NCBI GenBank assembly: GCA_021018995.1
Contig: CM037588.1
Span: 35,585,000-35,648,999 of the forward strand
Direction of reading: 5' to 3'
Length of the DNA stretch: 64,000 bases
DNA from: Chloranthus sessilifolius
Taxonomy: Eukaryota > Streptophyta > Magnoliopsida > Chloranthales > Chloranthaceae
Notes under the pieces: generated by a model
Told to the model about the DNA's origin: nothing
What the model saw: only the letters and a program-made list of their open reading frames with translations
The model's database searches: none
Shown: in pieces, positions 36,443-48,898 of the stretch
Numbering within the stretch: the stretch's first letter is position 1
How the letters are laid out: the number at the start of each line of letters is the position of its first letter
Program-made: the position numbers and the translations under genes

Positions 36443-38158
36443 CTATTTTTTTCTTTTATCTTCACTTATTAGTCGATGTTGGGGCTCAACATCAACCCCT
36501 TTATTTGGCCCTTGCTGATCAGCAGTAGGGGTCGACTCCTTTGGCTCCTCATCACTATCATTTCCTTCTTTTTTATCATCCATGTCCTCCTCAGTTGCTC
36601 TGCCCACAAGATTATCAACAACTCTCCCACTCCTAAGGGTAGTAATAGCATTAGCATCCTCATTGGTTGAGGCTGATTCTTCAATCATATACTGCCATTT
36701 GGGGTTGGCCAAGGGTTGACTACGCAATTTACCCTTCTCTCTTGTGTTCAAAGCATTGCAGATTTGGCCAAGTTGGTCCTCAATTTTCTTAATGCTTTGC
36801 CCATGAGAGTGTACAGTTTGGACTAGGCCTCCCAAATTCTGTATGGATGCCAGCATTTGCTCTTCAAAAGAAGAGGATCTGGACTACTGTGGGGGTAAGG
36901 CCAACTGGTTGGGCTGTGGGGCAGGCAACTGAAAATTTTGTCTAGGTAGGTACCCTTGGTTGAACTGGTGTTGAGGTCTATATGGAGCTACTGCTGCTAC
37001 TAGGGTTGAGGATAATTATCATGTCTCCACCTCAAGTTTGGGTGGTTCCTCCAAGAGTACCCAGCAAGTTGCTGCCCAAATATTTTGGCAGCATTGGCTT
37101 GCTCCATATCAAAATCAGGGAATTGGTTGGCTGATGGACAATCCTGTAGTGAGTGTGATGGAGATTGGCATATCAGACATGCCTCCTCTACTTGTGCAAC
37201 CATTCTAGACTGCATCACACTCATCAATTTATCAAATTTCAAGCTCAAATTGTTCACCTTTTTCTCCAACTCACTTTGCACCTTCACTTCATATATTCCA
37301 CCTCTAGGGGTGGTCTCTTTCACATACTTAGCAGAGGTTTGACTGTCATTGCGAGACAGTGACTCTTGCTGCATGAAGTTTTCCCCTATAATGTCAAACA
37401 GCTCCCAAGCCTTATCAATCAACTGTCTTGTGGAGGTAGCTACAGCCACATGAGGCATCCACCATGTCCCTGTTGTTGGGATTAATTCCTTGGTAAAATA
37501 CTTGCACTAACTGCTACATTGGAATTTGGTGGTGGGGGCATTATTTTAACATCTCCTGGAATCTTTCCCTAGTTTCATAAAAATCCTTAGTTGATGACTG
37601 AGTAAATGATAGAATACGTGTCCTCATCTGGCTGGTCTTGTTCATAGGAAAGAATTTAGTCAGGAATTAGCTTTGGAGGTCACTCCATATTTGTATGCTG
37701 TTGGTTGAGAGTTTAGAGAGCCAGGTGGTGGCTTTGTCCTTTACTGAAAAATGAAAAAGCCTCAGTTTAGTGGCTTCAGTTCCCAAACCAGCAATATTGA
37801 AAGTGGTACAAAGTACCAAAAATTGGTCAATATGTTTGTAAGGATCTTCCTTACTAAGCCCATGAAAGGATGGCAGCATATTGATGGTGGAGTCTTTGAT
37901 TTTATAGTTTCCATCTACTGAAGGGAATTGTATGCAGAAGCGAGAAGTGTACTCCGCAGGTGCATTGTACTCTTTCAAGGTTCTTTGCCTCTCAACTATG
38001 TTAGCTTGCTCAGTTTCAGCAGTAGGGCCTTGTGGGGTGTTTCTTGGTTTGAGGATCATTTCCACCTTAGGATTTAGAGGTTCCAACTCAGGGTTTAGGG
38101 ATCTCCTTCCAAGCATACACCACCAACTCAGCAAGTAAGGAAAATGCTTACAGCACAT
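36443..38158 (-). pseudogene. Athila gag, right unit, broken
   Basis: The N-terminal capsid-type part (37667-38158) includes F-H-G-L-S-K-E-D-P-Y-K-H-I near 37870 and W-L-S-K-L near 37705. The zinc-knuckle-like C-L-I-C-Q-S-P-S-H-S near 37170-37140 and a C-terminal low-complexity part (36443-36856) follow. Homologous to 23633-25289. Fossil. Confidence 0.8.
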
Positions 38159-38473
38159 AAAGAATTTCTAAACTAAAATCACAACTAAGCTACAATAACT
38201 ACTAAACAAATTATACTACATGAACTACAAGGAATTCAACATCAAGCGACTAAGTTCAGGGTAAAAGAAGTGCAAACAGAGCTAGCTAGACACTTATTAC
38301 AGCTCTAGCTTTTCCCTTCTACTGTTGTCGAATTCTATAAAATTCATAAAGAATCGGTAGTACCTTTATCCTACTATGGCACAGCTACAAAGAATTTTCT
38401 AAAGCATAATAGAATACAATATAATACAACTCAGTCTAATAAAAAGATCAACATCCCCGACAGCGGCGCTAAA
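38159..38473 (-). other. Athila leader and primer site, right unit
   Basis: Leader sequence like 25290-25611, with a tRNA-Asp-type primer site at about 38451-38470, adjoining LTR-d. Confidence 0.7.
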
Positions 38474-41039
38474 CCTGCAAGATCCAGGGCTATTGTAGCA
38501 AGTTTTTATAAGTAAGAGTTTGTCCCACGGAGAAGTTGATCTTGAACCCAAAATGGGCTATAATAGTAGGCCTCCAGATCTTGCAATCCTAAGAAAGGGA
38601 GTTGGGTGTCATGCCTATACTAAATTACCTAAAGAAAGGAATAAAGTGCAGTCCTATCCTTAGAAAGGGTTATAAAGAAGGGGATGAAGGTGTGTTAAAA
38701 ATAAAAATAAAAGGGTGAGAAGTAAGCAGCGTAAGTTATAGATTTATTTAGCTATAAAACTCAGATTTAGGGATCTCTCTGTAGCAAGTCCTTACCGTAG
38801 TGCTATTACTAACCTCAACAAGGTGGAAATATCCAACTTAACCCATGCCATTTGGGGTGCTCTTAAGGCTATAGCATGTCCACTGAAATGGCCACAGACT
38901 ATCCTATAGAGTCTTTCAAATCCCATTGATCAAGCCCAAAGTTTCTAATCTAATCTAGAGTATGCTGATAAAACCTCATCCAATGGATCAAATCAGGCCA
39001 TAAATACCATTACAGACACTATATTTGCCAAGCTACAAGCTCTCCAGTTCTGTGCACAGATCTGGCTAACATTCATAAGAGTTACAACCCATAAAGCCCT
39101 CTGTGTATTGTCAAGGTCAGCGGCACATTGATGCCCACACAGAAGACCAGCAATAGGTTGAATAAGGATTTAAGCACCACTAATCATTGCTACAAAAGTC
39201 CTGCAATGACTCCACCTCCCAGTCTATAATCACTATCGAGAACCCAAAACTAACATTTGATGGCGGTCAAGTAAAACAGAGGGGAGTCTATTCCTGCACA
39301 ATCTCTCACTAAGACACAACTCCAACTATAGAGAAGAAGAATCCATCTCAGATCTGTGACCATGTTTGCCCTAGGGCTATAGTCTGTCCACTAAAATGGT
39401 CACAGGCTTTCCACAGAGGCTCCCTTACCCATAAATACTAAGAACAGAACATAAAAATTGATGTCTGCAACTATGGTCCCAGGGCATCATGCTCAAGCTT
39501 CCATGGGCCTTTCAATAAGCTTAAATCCTAAATGTATGCTATAGCCTGAACAGAACTACGGACAACTAGGAAAATAATAGATTGAGTAAGCATTCAAACA
39601 AAGATTCTATTGATCTAGTGTTATTAACAATGAAATCCCTCATGGTAGCAGCCTTGTGCACAACCACTCAACAGCAAGTCTCAATGTTTACTGAACTATT
39701 ATAAAACTTATATAAAACTATACATAGATGCTTACCAAAGGTTTAGCCAGCAAGTGCTGAGCTAAGAAAGAAGGGAAAAAATAGAAAAAGAGGTGATCAA
39801 ACCCTAATCCTAACCCTAGCTTGCTTGAGCTCTCAGCTGACAGAGGTTGAAGGAGAAGGTGAATGATGGTTTCCTAAATTACAAGCGCAGCTTATATACT
39901 TAGTCTCAATGTTGTGGTTGAGCAGAGAGTAAACCCAAATTTTTCTAAAGCAGACGTGGCACTATTACAACCCTTGGATGCCTTGGAATGTGTGCATCAA
40001 AATCTATACCTCAGGATGTGTGCCCTAGACCTGGAGAAATCCTCGAAAGGTCTTTGAGTTAGGTTGAGAAGTGGAGAGCCCGAGCTTTGCGAGGCTGATT
40101 TTTGCATTTCACTTTTGTCACACAACTTAAAGAGTCCTCGCGGGGTAGAGTTTGTCATGGAATATTATTGTCTCGCGTAGTAGAGCTTTGGATGATTGCG
40201 CAGTTGCTTCAACATTAAGTGCACTTCGCACAGAAGAGTCGTAGAAAATATTGTCACAAGGTACTCGCGCAGATGCTTTCGCATCTCGGTTGGTTCAGAG
40301 TTAATCTTCTAGGCATGCGAGAGTTGTGCGAGATCTGCGCGAGAGAACTTCTGGGCGTCTCTCTCTTCTAGAGCCACGTGAGATTTTTACGAGTTAGCTT
40401 AGGTTCCTTATGCATGTTGAACTCATGAGGTGCTGTGTGCGGTTTCTCTAAGGCTTGATCTCCGCGAGAACTACATGAATAATGTTTCTGAAGGTTTAAG
40501 GCGCGAGATCCTTGTGAGGTCATTAAGTGCTTGCTCTCAGCTGAATTGCGCGACTGCTGCGCGAGGGAGCTTTGCCAATGATAACTCTTGCATTTTAATT
40601 AGGCAACTTCTGCGCTATCTTAGTTATCCTACATGTCTTAGCTGTTTGAGGGAGCTCTGCAGTGCCTTGAATAGTGCGAGGCAGCACCTCAGCTATGCGA
40701 GATAGGTCAATGGCTCCTCTGCTACTATGTACATGGTTCTATTGCAGCTTCCTCCATTCTCTCCTAAACTTCTTTCATCTGTTGGACTTTCTGGGTCTAG
40801 TATGACATACAAAATAGTCACCATGGTGTGTACCATCATGGTGCTCCATCATTTCTGGTTCAACTGTCATCTTTTGCTTGAAATCTCTCTCTTCTTCGCA
40901 CTAAAAGGACAGACTTTGTGTTAAGCTACACAATTTATTCCTAACTATAAAACAACCTAAAAAGGAGTTATTAGTGAGCTTCAAGGTCCATGAAAGGCTA
41001 GGATAGGAGGTGAAAAGTGGTACTTTTCAGTGATTAACA
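38474..41039 (-). repeat. Athila LTR-d (incomplete right LTR)
   Basis: It is homologous to LTR-a and LTR-b and ends GTGATTAACA at 41039, directly before TCGAG. Incomplete on its inner side. TATA-like word at 39891-39898. Confidence 0.9.
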
Positions 41040-41044
41040 TCGAG
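41040..41044. repeat. Right copy of target duplication TCGAG
   Basis: Identical to 13988-13992 and in direct contact with the end of LTR-d. Confidence 0.85.
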
Positions 41045-41420
41045 CAAAGGTGCATTGGTTAGGGACCGTAAAGCTTCCTCATTCCTCTACGGGATGGCGG
41101 AGGGTAAGATGGTGTCGTTGTGCCAGCACCAATCAAGATATTTTTTTTTAGATATTTTAATTTCAATTTTTTTGAATTTTTATAATTGAAAAGAAATACG
41201 GATTCCGGGGCCTTTTGAATTCCCTTCTCAGGTGGCTCTTGTACCCTAAACAACCCGATCCCTCGAAACAAGTTAAAAAGAAGTCATCTTCTCTTGAACG
41301 ACAAGGGTGTATTGGGTGTCTGAGATTGCAAGGCCTAAACAGAAGCACTAAAGGCACTAATCGAGGAGTCCGGGGTGTAAAGCAGGCCACAGATTCGAGC
41401 TGCTACTGCCTAAATCAAAC

Positions 41421-41530
41421 CTGGCGCAACTAATAGATGCGCCAGTGCAAAATTGCCCAGAATAAAGCTGGCAGAACTAATACATGGGCCAGTGTATTTC
41501 TAGGGAATTTTGCATTGGCGTATGTAATAG
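41421..41530. repeat. Palindrome cluster in the Tat1 leader
   Basis: A 25-bp palindrome with arms CTGGCGCA and TGCGCCAG (41421-41445) is followed by two decayed relatives, each with a (C/T)-TGG-C...GCCA pattern around a CTAATA-like centre. Related words occur in the LTR at 43250-43420. Confidence 0.75.
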
Positions 41531-42220
41531 TGGCACCAGGCAAACAAAAGGTTTCAGATAGTTTGATAGCAGCACTTTCAGCTTGAAATGGGTCTTCTGA
41601 CTAGTTTTTTGTGGAAGCTTCGCTTCCGGGGATTGACTGCTTATATGAATCGGCTCTCTTCCTCACCGAACCTAGGGATACAAGGTCAATTCGGGTCTGC
41701 TAACGCTCACTTTTTCCTCGGGTTTTAAGTTTGGTAACGAGAAGGTTACCCACTTGATATACCTCAAGTGCAAGTACTTTCTCAGGTACTAGGTGGGCTG
41801 GAACGTTTTCGAATCATCACCACTAGGGTCTGCCACCGTACTAAGACCCGGGAGTTTGCATGTGTGCCTAAATAACCCCACCCTTGAAAATCTACCCCGC
41901 AAAACAAAAATCAATTTAAATCCCATTTGTTGTTTCAATTTTACTTTTCACTTTTAAGGAAGTTTTCTTAAATTCAAACACCGGGGGTGAGGATCCCGTC
42001 CTGCCTCTACGGGTCAGTGCTCACTGGCGGAATTTGATTGTGAAATTAAAGGCGCAAGTAGGGCCACCAATCAGCTAAGGCTCATAAACAACGTAAAAAT
42101 AGGGGTGAGAAAAATGACTTAATCAGAGGGCTGAGTAACAAAATAGTAAAAAAAAGAAGTAATAAATGGTTAGTAAATAACAAAGAAAGAGGCCAAATTC
42201 AAGGGGAAGCCCTACTAGCT

Positions 42221-42240
42221 AGTCCCTAGCAGAGTGGCCA
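42221..42240 (-). other. Primer binding site of Tat1
   Basis: The minus strand reads TGGCCACTCTGCTAGGGACT, close to the TGGCGACTCCGCTGGGGA site I know from Tat/Ogre elements. Confidence 0.7.
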
Positions 42241-42960
42241 TCTGTGCAACCGTGAATTTTTGGCGATCCTGCAGCACGATGCGCACTCGTGCTAAAAATT
42301 TAGAGTCGCCACCCGGAGCTTTTGGAGTCCCGGGAAACCCAAATCAAATTTAAAGAGCACTGAAGTACCAAAAATTGACTCTGAATTTGGACTACACAAA
42401 GGCTCTTGGGTAGGGGTTTCGGTTATCGATTGGGAAGGTGTTAGACACCCAATCAACCCACTTAATGCGGTCTCTACTTATGTTCAAAACCAAAATAATA
42501 TAAAAGAAATAAAAAATCCTTCCTCTTGCTCTAAAGGGCCTTAAAATCGTATTTGTGCCCCTCCGTTCCTACCGAAAATTCGGCGGGGTAATGGCATAAA
42601 TGAGAGGATGGAGAAAGAACCAAGAAGGTAGAGGAATAGAGGGGAGAGCCAAAGCTCTCAGGCCCTTGTTGCACCACTGTGGAGTCTTGCGTTGGCTTAC
42701 TTCGGTGAGCTTTTGATGGCTTGTATAGCTTGATGATGGATTCTAACTCCTAGGGTGGATAGGTAAGAGGTAGAGAGGGGAGGCTAGGGGGTAGCACACA
42801 CCTAAACTAAAGCCTTTAGGTGAAAGGCTAAGGTTTTTAAAAGGTTTGAAGGTTCTGAAATTTGTGTGTAAAGAGTGCACTAGAGGAGAGAGAGAGAAGG
42901 GATTCCTTAATCTCTTACTTTGCAAATTTTTTCAAGCCTTTGTAAAGGGGGGGTGCCTCT

Positions 42961-42970
42961 CTATTTATAG
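42961..42970 (-). promoter_or_regulatory. TATA box of the Tat1 LTR
   Basis: CTATAAATAG on the minus strand, followed downstream by GAGAGGCACC. The same element is at 62484-62493 in Tat2. Confidence 0.7.
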
Positions 42971-43348
42971 GGAAAAGAGAGGTTAGGAGGGTGTTTAGAG
43001 GCTAACTTTAATTAGTAATTAGGTAATCTAGCCATCTAAGGTTTCCTAGGGTTTTTGGAGACTTGAAATATGTGAAAAGATGCTCCAATGGTGGATGATA
43101 GGGTGATACTTTAAACCACTTAAGGGGTTACAAATAAGTAGTGAATGGGTACAACAGAACTACAAAATACACCCAAAGGTCCAGATGGTGAACAAGTCAA
43201 ACCCCAATCTCAACTTTTGAGGCAAAAACCGAGGGTTACAATTCATAAGCCTGTCGCAACTAATAGGTGGGCCGGGTATATGCACAGTAAAGCAGTGTTT
43301 CTACAGGGTCTGGAAGTTGGGTGCCTGAGGTGGGGTCCACCTTATAAC

Positions 43349-43419
43349 TAGTGCAACTATTAGTTGTGCTAAGCCATTTCTGGGGAAAAATGGCTTGGCG
43401 CAAGTAATACTTGTGCCAA
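43349..43419. repeat. Two palindromes in the Tat1 LTR
   Basis: Near-perfect palindromes of 23 and 25 bp sit at 43349-43371 (arms TAGTGCAACTA / TAGTTGTGCTA) and 43395-43419 (arms TTGGCGCAAGTA / TACTTGTGCCAA), on the upstream side of the TATA box. Confidence 0.85.
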
Positions 43420-43840
43420 ATCCCTAAGGGGAATTTCATAAAATTATAAATTTGTCCCTATGCTTCAGAACGCAATATCTTCTCGCATATAAATCCGATT
43501 GGGCTGATTCTTGGCTCGTTGAAAAGCTGGGGACTTCTACGTTTTAATGATATATGATTTGATCATAGAGGAAGGTCACAGCTAATCCTAGTGCACCACT
43601 CTTCTTCCATTGCTCGGGAAACCTAGGTTTAGGTTCGGAATGGTTTCTAAGGGTCAGGATAGGTTTCTAATGGTTCGGGATGGTTCCTAAGGGATCTAGG
43701 ATAATTCCTAAGGGTTTGGAATATCTCCTAAGGTTTCAGAAATATTTCTAATGGTTCCATACATGCCATCAAAAGCTCGGGGATGCGCCTCTCTCAAAAT
43801 GTGTCTCTATCGGGCCTTGGGTCAAATTTGGGTGTCTATA

Positions 43841-44278
43841 GATTAGATGACGTTACTATGCATGAGAATCATGGTATACCATTGGATTAAAATTCTTTTA
43901 AGACCCACAATTGAAGACTTTGCATCCTGATAAATAAATTGTTATGCTAGCTAAGATTCCAGAGTGTTGTATTGACAAATCGATTCTAGGTATCTAACAA
44001 TACTACTTGCTCATATAATAAGGGATCATTATTGGGGATTTTGAGGTTTATCGGACTCAACAAGAATCATCAATTTTGTTCTAACATGAAATTCCATAAT
44101 TTTTACCTTGGGAGCGATGCCACACACACCCACATGCACTCTTATTGTAAAACATCATAAATGGATTTTGACGTCATGATGTAGATCATTAGTAAGCATA
44201 CAGTCCGGTGACGTATCTTCCGTCCCTAATAGTAGTCGTCAATTTTTGAGGACGAAAATTTTGTTAAGTGGGAAAGGA
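43841..44278 (+). other. T2 element 3' non-coding tail and polypurine tract
   Basis: AT-rich sequence with no reading frame. It ends with TTGAGGACGAAAATTTTG and a purine-rich AAGTGGGAAAGGA (44266-44278) against an LTR start. This is the same arrangement as in T1, so it is the 3' end of a Tekay-like element. Confidence 0.65.
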
Positions 44279-45339
44279 TGTAACACCCTACAAAATTTGA
44301 ACTGAATGCGTCGGGTATGTTATGTCGAGTAGGTACTCGTACTCGAGACTGGGTGCGACCTGTGCCTTTAAATTTAAAAACCAAACCTAGCCATTAAAGC
44401 CAAAATGGGTCCCACGGTAATAAGGATAAACATTCAATTGTGTAGTTATTACACGAGCTCCATAAGAGCACTTTCCTAGAGAAGAGTTAGGTTGGTAACC
44501 AAGGGTCATGGAATCAATACATGGGAGAAGCATTAAAACCTCAGTTTAGTTTTACTTTTAAAAGAGCTCGCACACGGTAGGAATTCTGTCTGTTGCACAC
44601 TAAATTAAAGACCCCTGTCTATTTAAAATCCTCCCATGCATAAACCATGCATGCTGATTGAGAGACTCCCTTGGACGTTTGAAAAGCAGTTGATTGCGAA
44701 ACCCATTCTCCCTTCCATTTTGATCACATCTCCAATATATCTCAGCCATTGAATCTCTTCTGAACTGTTTTGCTTCCTTAAAACCAAACCTCGTCCGCTT
44801 AGATCACCATAAAATTTGGCAGATCGAATCATTCATCGTGGGTGCTATTAAAAGAATCCCCGACCATCCGATGATCCACATACCACCAGAACTCTTTGTG
44901 TTTTCTGGCTGAAGAACTTTCACCATTTCGAGCTTTGCGTCGCCACTTCGATTTGCCAAATTCTATGATAAAACCATCGGTTGATAGAATGTTAGAACAA
45001 CAAGAACTCCATCACCGACGATCTTCGAGTTTTGCATGAGTAAAATCCATGGAGGTAATTGTCCTTATCTCATCATGATCATCTCCATTTCAAAAATCTA
45101 GGCCTAAAAGCATGTGTGATTGACTCGCATGTAAAGATTTCAGAATCGGAAGCATGGGAAACTTGAACACTGACGTTCCTGTTTCCGAATCCTCGAAATC
45201 TCCGCATGGAAATCGTTGCATGCTATAGAATTAGAGTAGCAATACACAATTGGAATTATAGCAGGCACATAGGTTAGACTCAGTGCCTTAGGATGGAAAA
45301 TACGCAAAAGTGGTGAATTCCGAACTAAAAGGAAAGACC

Positions 45340-45660
45340 CAAAGTGCTGCTAGTTCTGAGGAACTCACTGCAACGAGCTCTATCCTGAGTTGCTCGCTAA
45401 AGCGACCTTTCCAGGCCATTTCAGCACTAGAAAGGCCCACTGAGCGAGATCCAATTTCTGAGCTGCTCGCTGCAGCGAGCTTTCCAGGCCAAATCACACT
45501 AGAAAGGCCCATTGAGTGAGATCCAATTTTTGAGTGGCTCGCTGCAGCAAGCTTTCCAGGCCAAATCAACGCAGGAAAAGCCCGCTCAGTATGCATTATA
45601 CAACTCTGAGCTTCTGAGGAGCTCACTGTAGCGACCCTGGGAGCTCGCTGCAGCGAGGTC
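45340..45660. repeat. Palindromic repeat cluster in the T2 LTR
   Basis: The perfect 16-bp palindrome GCTCGCTGCAGCGAGC lies at 45465-45480. Relatives (GCTCGCTAAAGCGACC, GCTCGCTGCAGCAAGC, GCTCGCTGCAGCGAGG and others) occur on both sides, in units of about 75 bp that also share TTTCCAGGCC and CTAGAAAGGCCC. Confidence 0.85.
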
Positions 45661-46122
45661 CCCTGTTTCTGAAGGCTATATTTTTAGGTTCGTTTGAGTT
45701 TGATGGACCCTGTTTTCATGCATGGTTAATCACTAACACATAGTGCATGAACTTCTGGATCTAGGACAAATGCAGGAGACGCTAGATAGGATCTCCACCG
45801 TGATTTATGAGATTAATTTCGCAGAACTCTGATTTTTAAGATTTCTACTTTAAGGTAGGGATAAATCTCAATGCATGATTATATATTTTCGCAAATCATG
45901 ATTACTAACATGACATGCTTATGAATTGGTAATTTCGTACTGTATTGCATATGTTTACTGGAAAACCATTGAATGTTTACAAACTTATTTATGTACATGA
46001 ACATAGCATTTGCACTTGGCATAATGACGCATCGACTTGTTAAATATGAAATTCCTGAAATCCATTCTAATTCATGATCTGTGATATATGATTTGTCTAA
46101 TATGATCTATCTGACTTGGAGA

Positions 46123-46350
46123 TCATTTGCAAAGAGGAGTGGAGTCTCCAAGAAGGGTGGAGTCCATGTGGTTCTTTAACCTTGTGTCCACTATGGACTG
46201 CTCTATTCCCACTACGGGATGCTTTGACATGACATCTGTATATGATATTTCGATGCCAGTTAGTTGTGAAGGGAATCGAGTCTCCACGAGAGGGGTGGAC
46301 TCCCCGGAGTTCTTTAACCTTGTGTCCACTATGGACTGCTTTGTTCCCAC
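46123..46350 (+). repeat. Direct duplication of about 130 bp in the T2 LTR
   Basis: A stretch with TTCTTTAACCTTGTGTCCAC, TATGGACTGC and TTCCCACTAC (46170-46220) recurs at 46310-46355, together with the preceding GAGTCTCCA...GGGTGGA. Translations of it are repetitive and give no known protein. Confidence 0.8.
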
Positions 46351-46752
46351 TACGAGATACTTTACACTAATATTTTGAATTCTGATGATATGTTTTGAAC
46401 TCTGATGATATCATGTGTTCTGTATGCTTTGATCCCTAATACGTCTGTTCTCCAATATGCTCTGTTCCCTTGACATTGTGCATTCAGTCATGATTCTTTG
46501 ATCTGATACTCTTCTGTTTCATGCATAGTCTGCGTCATGATATGACATGCTTTTGAATTCTATTTTGAATCGTGTTTTCAGTTAAATACCTTCATGTTTA
46601 ATTGTTATGAAAATGAATTGAATCCTGAATTGTTTTCAAATCTAATTCTTAGTTCTATGATTCTTTGTGATAAAAATGTGATTTAGCATTATTTTTCTCC
46701 CAACTGAACTTGGACTGTAGCTCATCCCTCGACTATACGTCACAGCTAGACA

Positions 46753-46757
46753 GGGTA
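46753..46757. repeat. Left target duplication GGGTA of T1-b
   Basis: GGGTA directly precedes the TGTAACGACC start of T1-b and is repeated at 59013-59017 after its CA end. Confidence 0.9.
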
Positions 46758-47527
46758 TGTAACGACCCCGAAAATTAGAACACGTGCCTGACTGCTTTGA
46801 TCCGCGTGCCCGGCACGGAAACCGAGGTTAATTTAAAAACTTTAAGGTTATATTAATTTAAATAATGTGGCACCGTGATGAGATGAGATCACGTGTGAAA
46901 TTTCGTTTAGATCTGAGACGCGTAGAGGGTAGATGGAACACGTTGCGCAGAAGCAACTGTGTTCATACTTCACACCGGAATAGACACCAAGGGCAAAATA
47001 GAAATTTTGCTTGAGAGAAGTAGCTTATAGAGGAAGGATGGGGAGACAAGAGAAGAGAGACTTCATTCCTTCTTCTCCTTCATCACCGTGCCCTGTGTGC
47101 TCCATAGATTGGAGATTGATGCTAAGAAGTGTGAAAGAAATCATTGAGAGAGAAGAAGAAGGGTTAGCAAGAGAGAAGAGGAGAGATTCTAAGCTAGAGG
47201 AGCTAGACCTAAGGGTTTGAGTTACCTAGGGTTTGAGATTGTTGTGAGAGACCCTGATCTGTTGAACCAGAGCCGAGGAATTTCTCGCCGAATCCGCATC
47301 GAAGAGGAGCTCCGAGATCTAGGTTTTGGAAACCCTCTTTTCGGGTCATTGCCGGAACCCCAAGAAACCCACGAACAAGGTGAGTTGTGTGTGTTAAATA
47401 AGGTTAAATGAGTAGTTTAAAGGGTAGGTTTATGATGTATTAATGGTGATTGCACAACCATTAATGGAGAGAGAGCAAAAATGGAAGGAAAGGTGAACTC
47501 CATTAATGACAAATTTTGTTGTTATTG

Positions 47528-47950
47528 GTGATCGATCACCAAGGTGGTGATCGATCTATGGTTAAGGGATCGATCACCAAGGGCTGGTGATCGATCAATC
47601 AGAGTAAGTTTATAGGGAAACAGAGTTGAGAAGTTGAGGCCTGAGAGGGTGATCGATCACCAAGGTGGTGATCGATCTACAATGAGTCTGGTGATCGATC
47701 ACCAAGGTGGTGATCGATCTACAAGTGTTGGTGATCGATCACCAAGGTGGTGATCGATCAATTTGTATAAAATTTATGTGGAGAGAGGAGTAGGTGATCG
47801 ATCACCAGGCTGGTGATCGATCTACAAAGGCTGGTGATCGATCTACAAAGGCTGGTGATCGATCTACAAAGGCTGGTGATCGATCTACAAAGGCTGGTGA
47901 TCGATCTACAAAGGCTGGTGATCGATCTACAGTGGGTGGTGATCGATCAC
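47528..47950 (+). repeat. GATCGATC array in the T1-b 5' LTR with a 21-bp tandem block
   Basis: About eighteen GATCGATC cores. The right part (about 47810-47935) is a regular 21-bp tandem repeat, CTGGTGATCGATCTACAAAG plus G, repeated about six times. The left part alternates ACCAA and TACA types as in T1-a. Confidence 0.95.
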
Positions 47951-48789
47951 TCACCCCTGCTTTTGCCTGTCTTGAATTCATGAAGTAGACACCCCGGATA
48001 TTGTGCCGGGTAGTTCTCCGACATTCCTAACACTTAATGTACTGTGCATATGGTATAGGATAAACCCTGACACGTCGAAAAAGCTTTGGATTTGCTTAGA
48101 AGATAAACTGATCTGAGGTAGGGGAAAATTCAACTTAAAGTGTATCTAAATTTAATTGCATGATATCTTAACATCGTATTCTATCTCTGATTTTCGAAAG
48201 CATGCCTGCATATGCATTAAACTCTGATTCCCGTATTCTGATATCTGTTTCTGTTCTTTGCATATGCTCTGATAATCTGCTCTGATAATCTGCTCTGATA
48301 ATCTGATTCATGAGGTAATAAGTATGTATTTGATTTGAGGTTTAATATTCAGACGATCCCCACCGACTCGGCGGTATACCCGTTTCTTGCACAATGTGCA
48401 GTTGCTTGAAAATCCTCGGCAAAAATATGCACTCCATGTGTGGGGCATTATTGCATTCCTGAAAATTGTTCATTGAACGACGATTGGTTGGGGTTTCCTA
48501 TCGGCACAAATCTGGCTACCACGTGATATATATACACGGGAGTTACTTAAGTTAGAGATACGTATGATTTAAGTCATTTAAATCTAATAAGCACAAAGAT
48601 CTTGCTAATTAGGAGTTCGCTTTACTTTTGCCGCTTATGCATTACGATTTCTGCATGTTTGAGCATCAACATTTCGCTTTCACTTGTCGATCTAAGATAT
48701 GTTCGCAATCATGTTAAATAATTTAGATGTAAATTAATTGAAATTCTTCTCGAAGCTAGGATGTAGCTCACCCGCTTCAAATCTTTTAG

Positions 48790-48898
48790 GTTCGAGGCTG
48801 CGGTTGCGATCGAGAGCGACGGGGATTACCAGCCGGATCCGGAGGCCGAGGCAGAGGACGAGGAGACGTACGTCCAGGCGGACGAGTTTTATCCGTAG
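48790..48898 (+). other. Short acidic reading frame in the T1-b 5' LTR
   Basis: This is the counterpart of 58512-58616 and of 7551-7660. It carries Y-Q-P-D-P-E-A-E-A-E-D-E-E and ends D-E-F-Y-P-stop at 48898. It is preceded by an acceptor-like CTTTTAG. Confidence 0.5.

Larger units (their letters stand above)
13993..41039 (-). mobile_element. 27-kb Athila locus inserted in Tat1: three LTRs in tandem plus an inverted piece
   Basis: Both outer ends are Athila LTR ends and the locus is bordered by TCGAG on each side. Minus-strand LTRs lie at 13993-16689, 25637-28344 and 38474-41039. The first two enclose a nearly complete internal region. The second and third enclose a mosaic that includes a plus-strand Athila 3' half with its own LTR (29950-35401). 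One target duplication around a three-LTR structure suggests LTR-LTR recombination after a single insertion. All parts are fossils. Confidence 0.8.
41045..43840 (-). mobile_element. Tat1 leader and 5' LTR
   Basis: This is the continuation of Tat1 beyond the Athila insertion. The untranslated leader (41045-42220), primer site (42221-42240) and LTR (about 42243-43840) are in the order expected for a minus-strand element. The whole stretch is homologous to 60650-63049 of Tat2. Confidence 0.8.
42243..43840 (-). repeat. 5' LTR of Tat1 (about 1.6 kb)
   Basis: On the element strand it starts near TATAGACACCC and ends near GGTTGCACA, just before the primer site. A strong TATA box CTATAAATAG lies at 42961-42970. 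Tat2 has the same ends and TATA box. The inner boundary is inferred from the primer site. Confidence 0.7.
44279..46757 (+). repeat. T2 LTR, first part (Tekay-like), split by T1-b
   Basis: It starts TGTAACACCC. It carries a palindrome cluster (45340-45660), a donor-like GGAG|GTAATT at 45051-45060 and an acceptor-like GCTAGACAG ending at 46753. T1-b is inserted after the duplicated GGGTA. The rest of the LTR is at 59018-59390, for a total of about 2.85 kb. Confidence 0.85.

Noticed and set aside
47528-47950. Regular palindromic repeats resembling a CRISPR array
   Set aside because: Spacers are short repeated linkers rather than unique sequence, no cas genes exist, and the context is a plant LTR.
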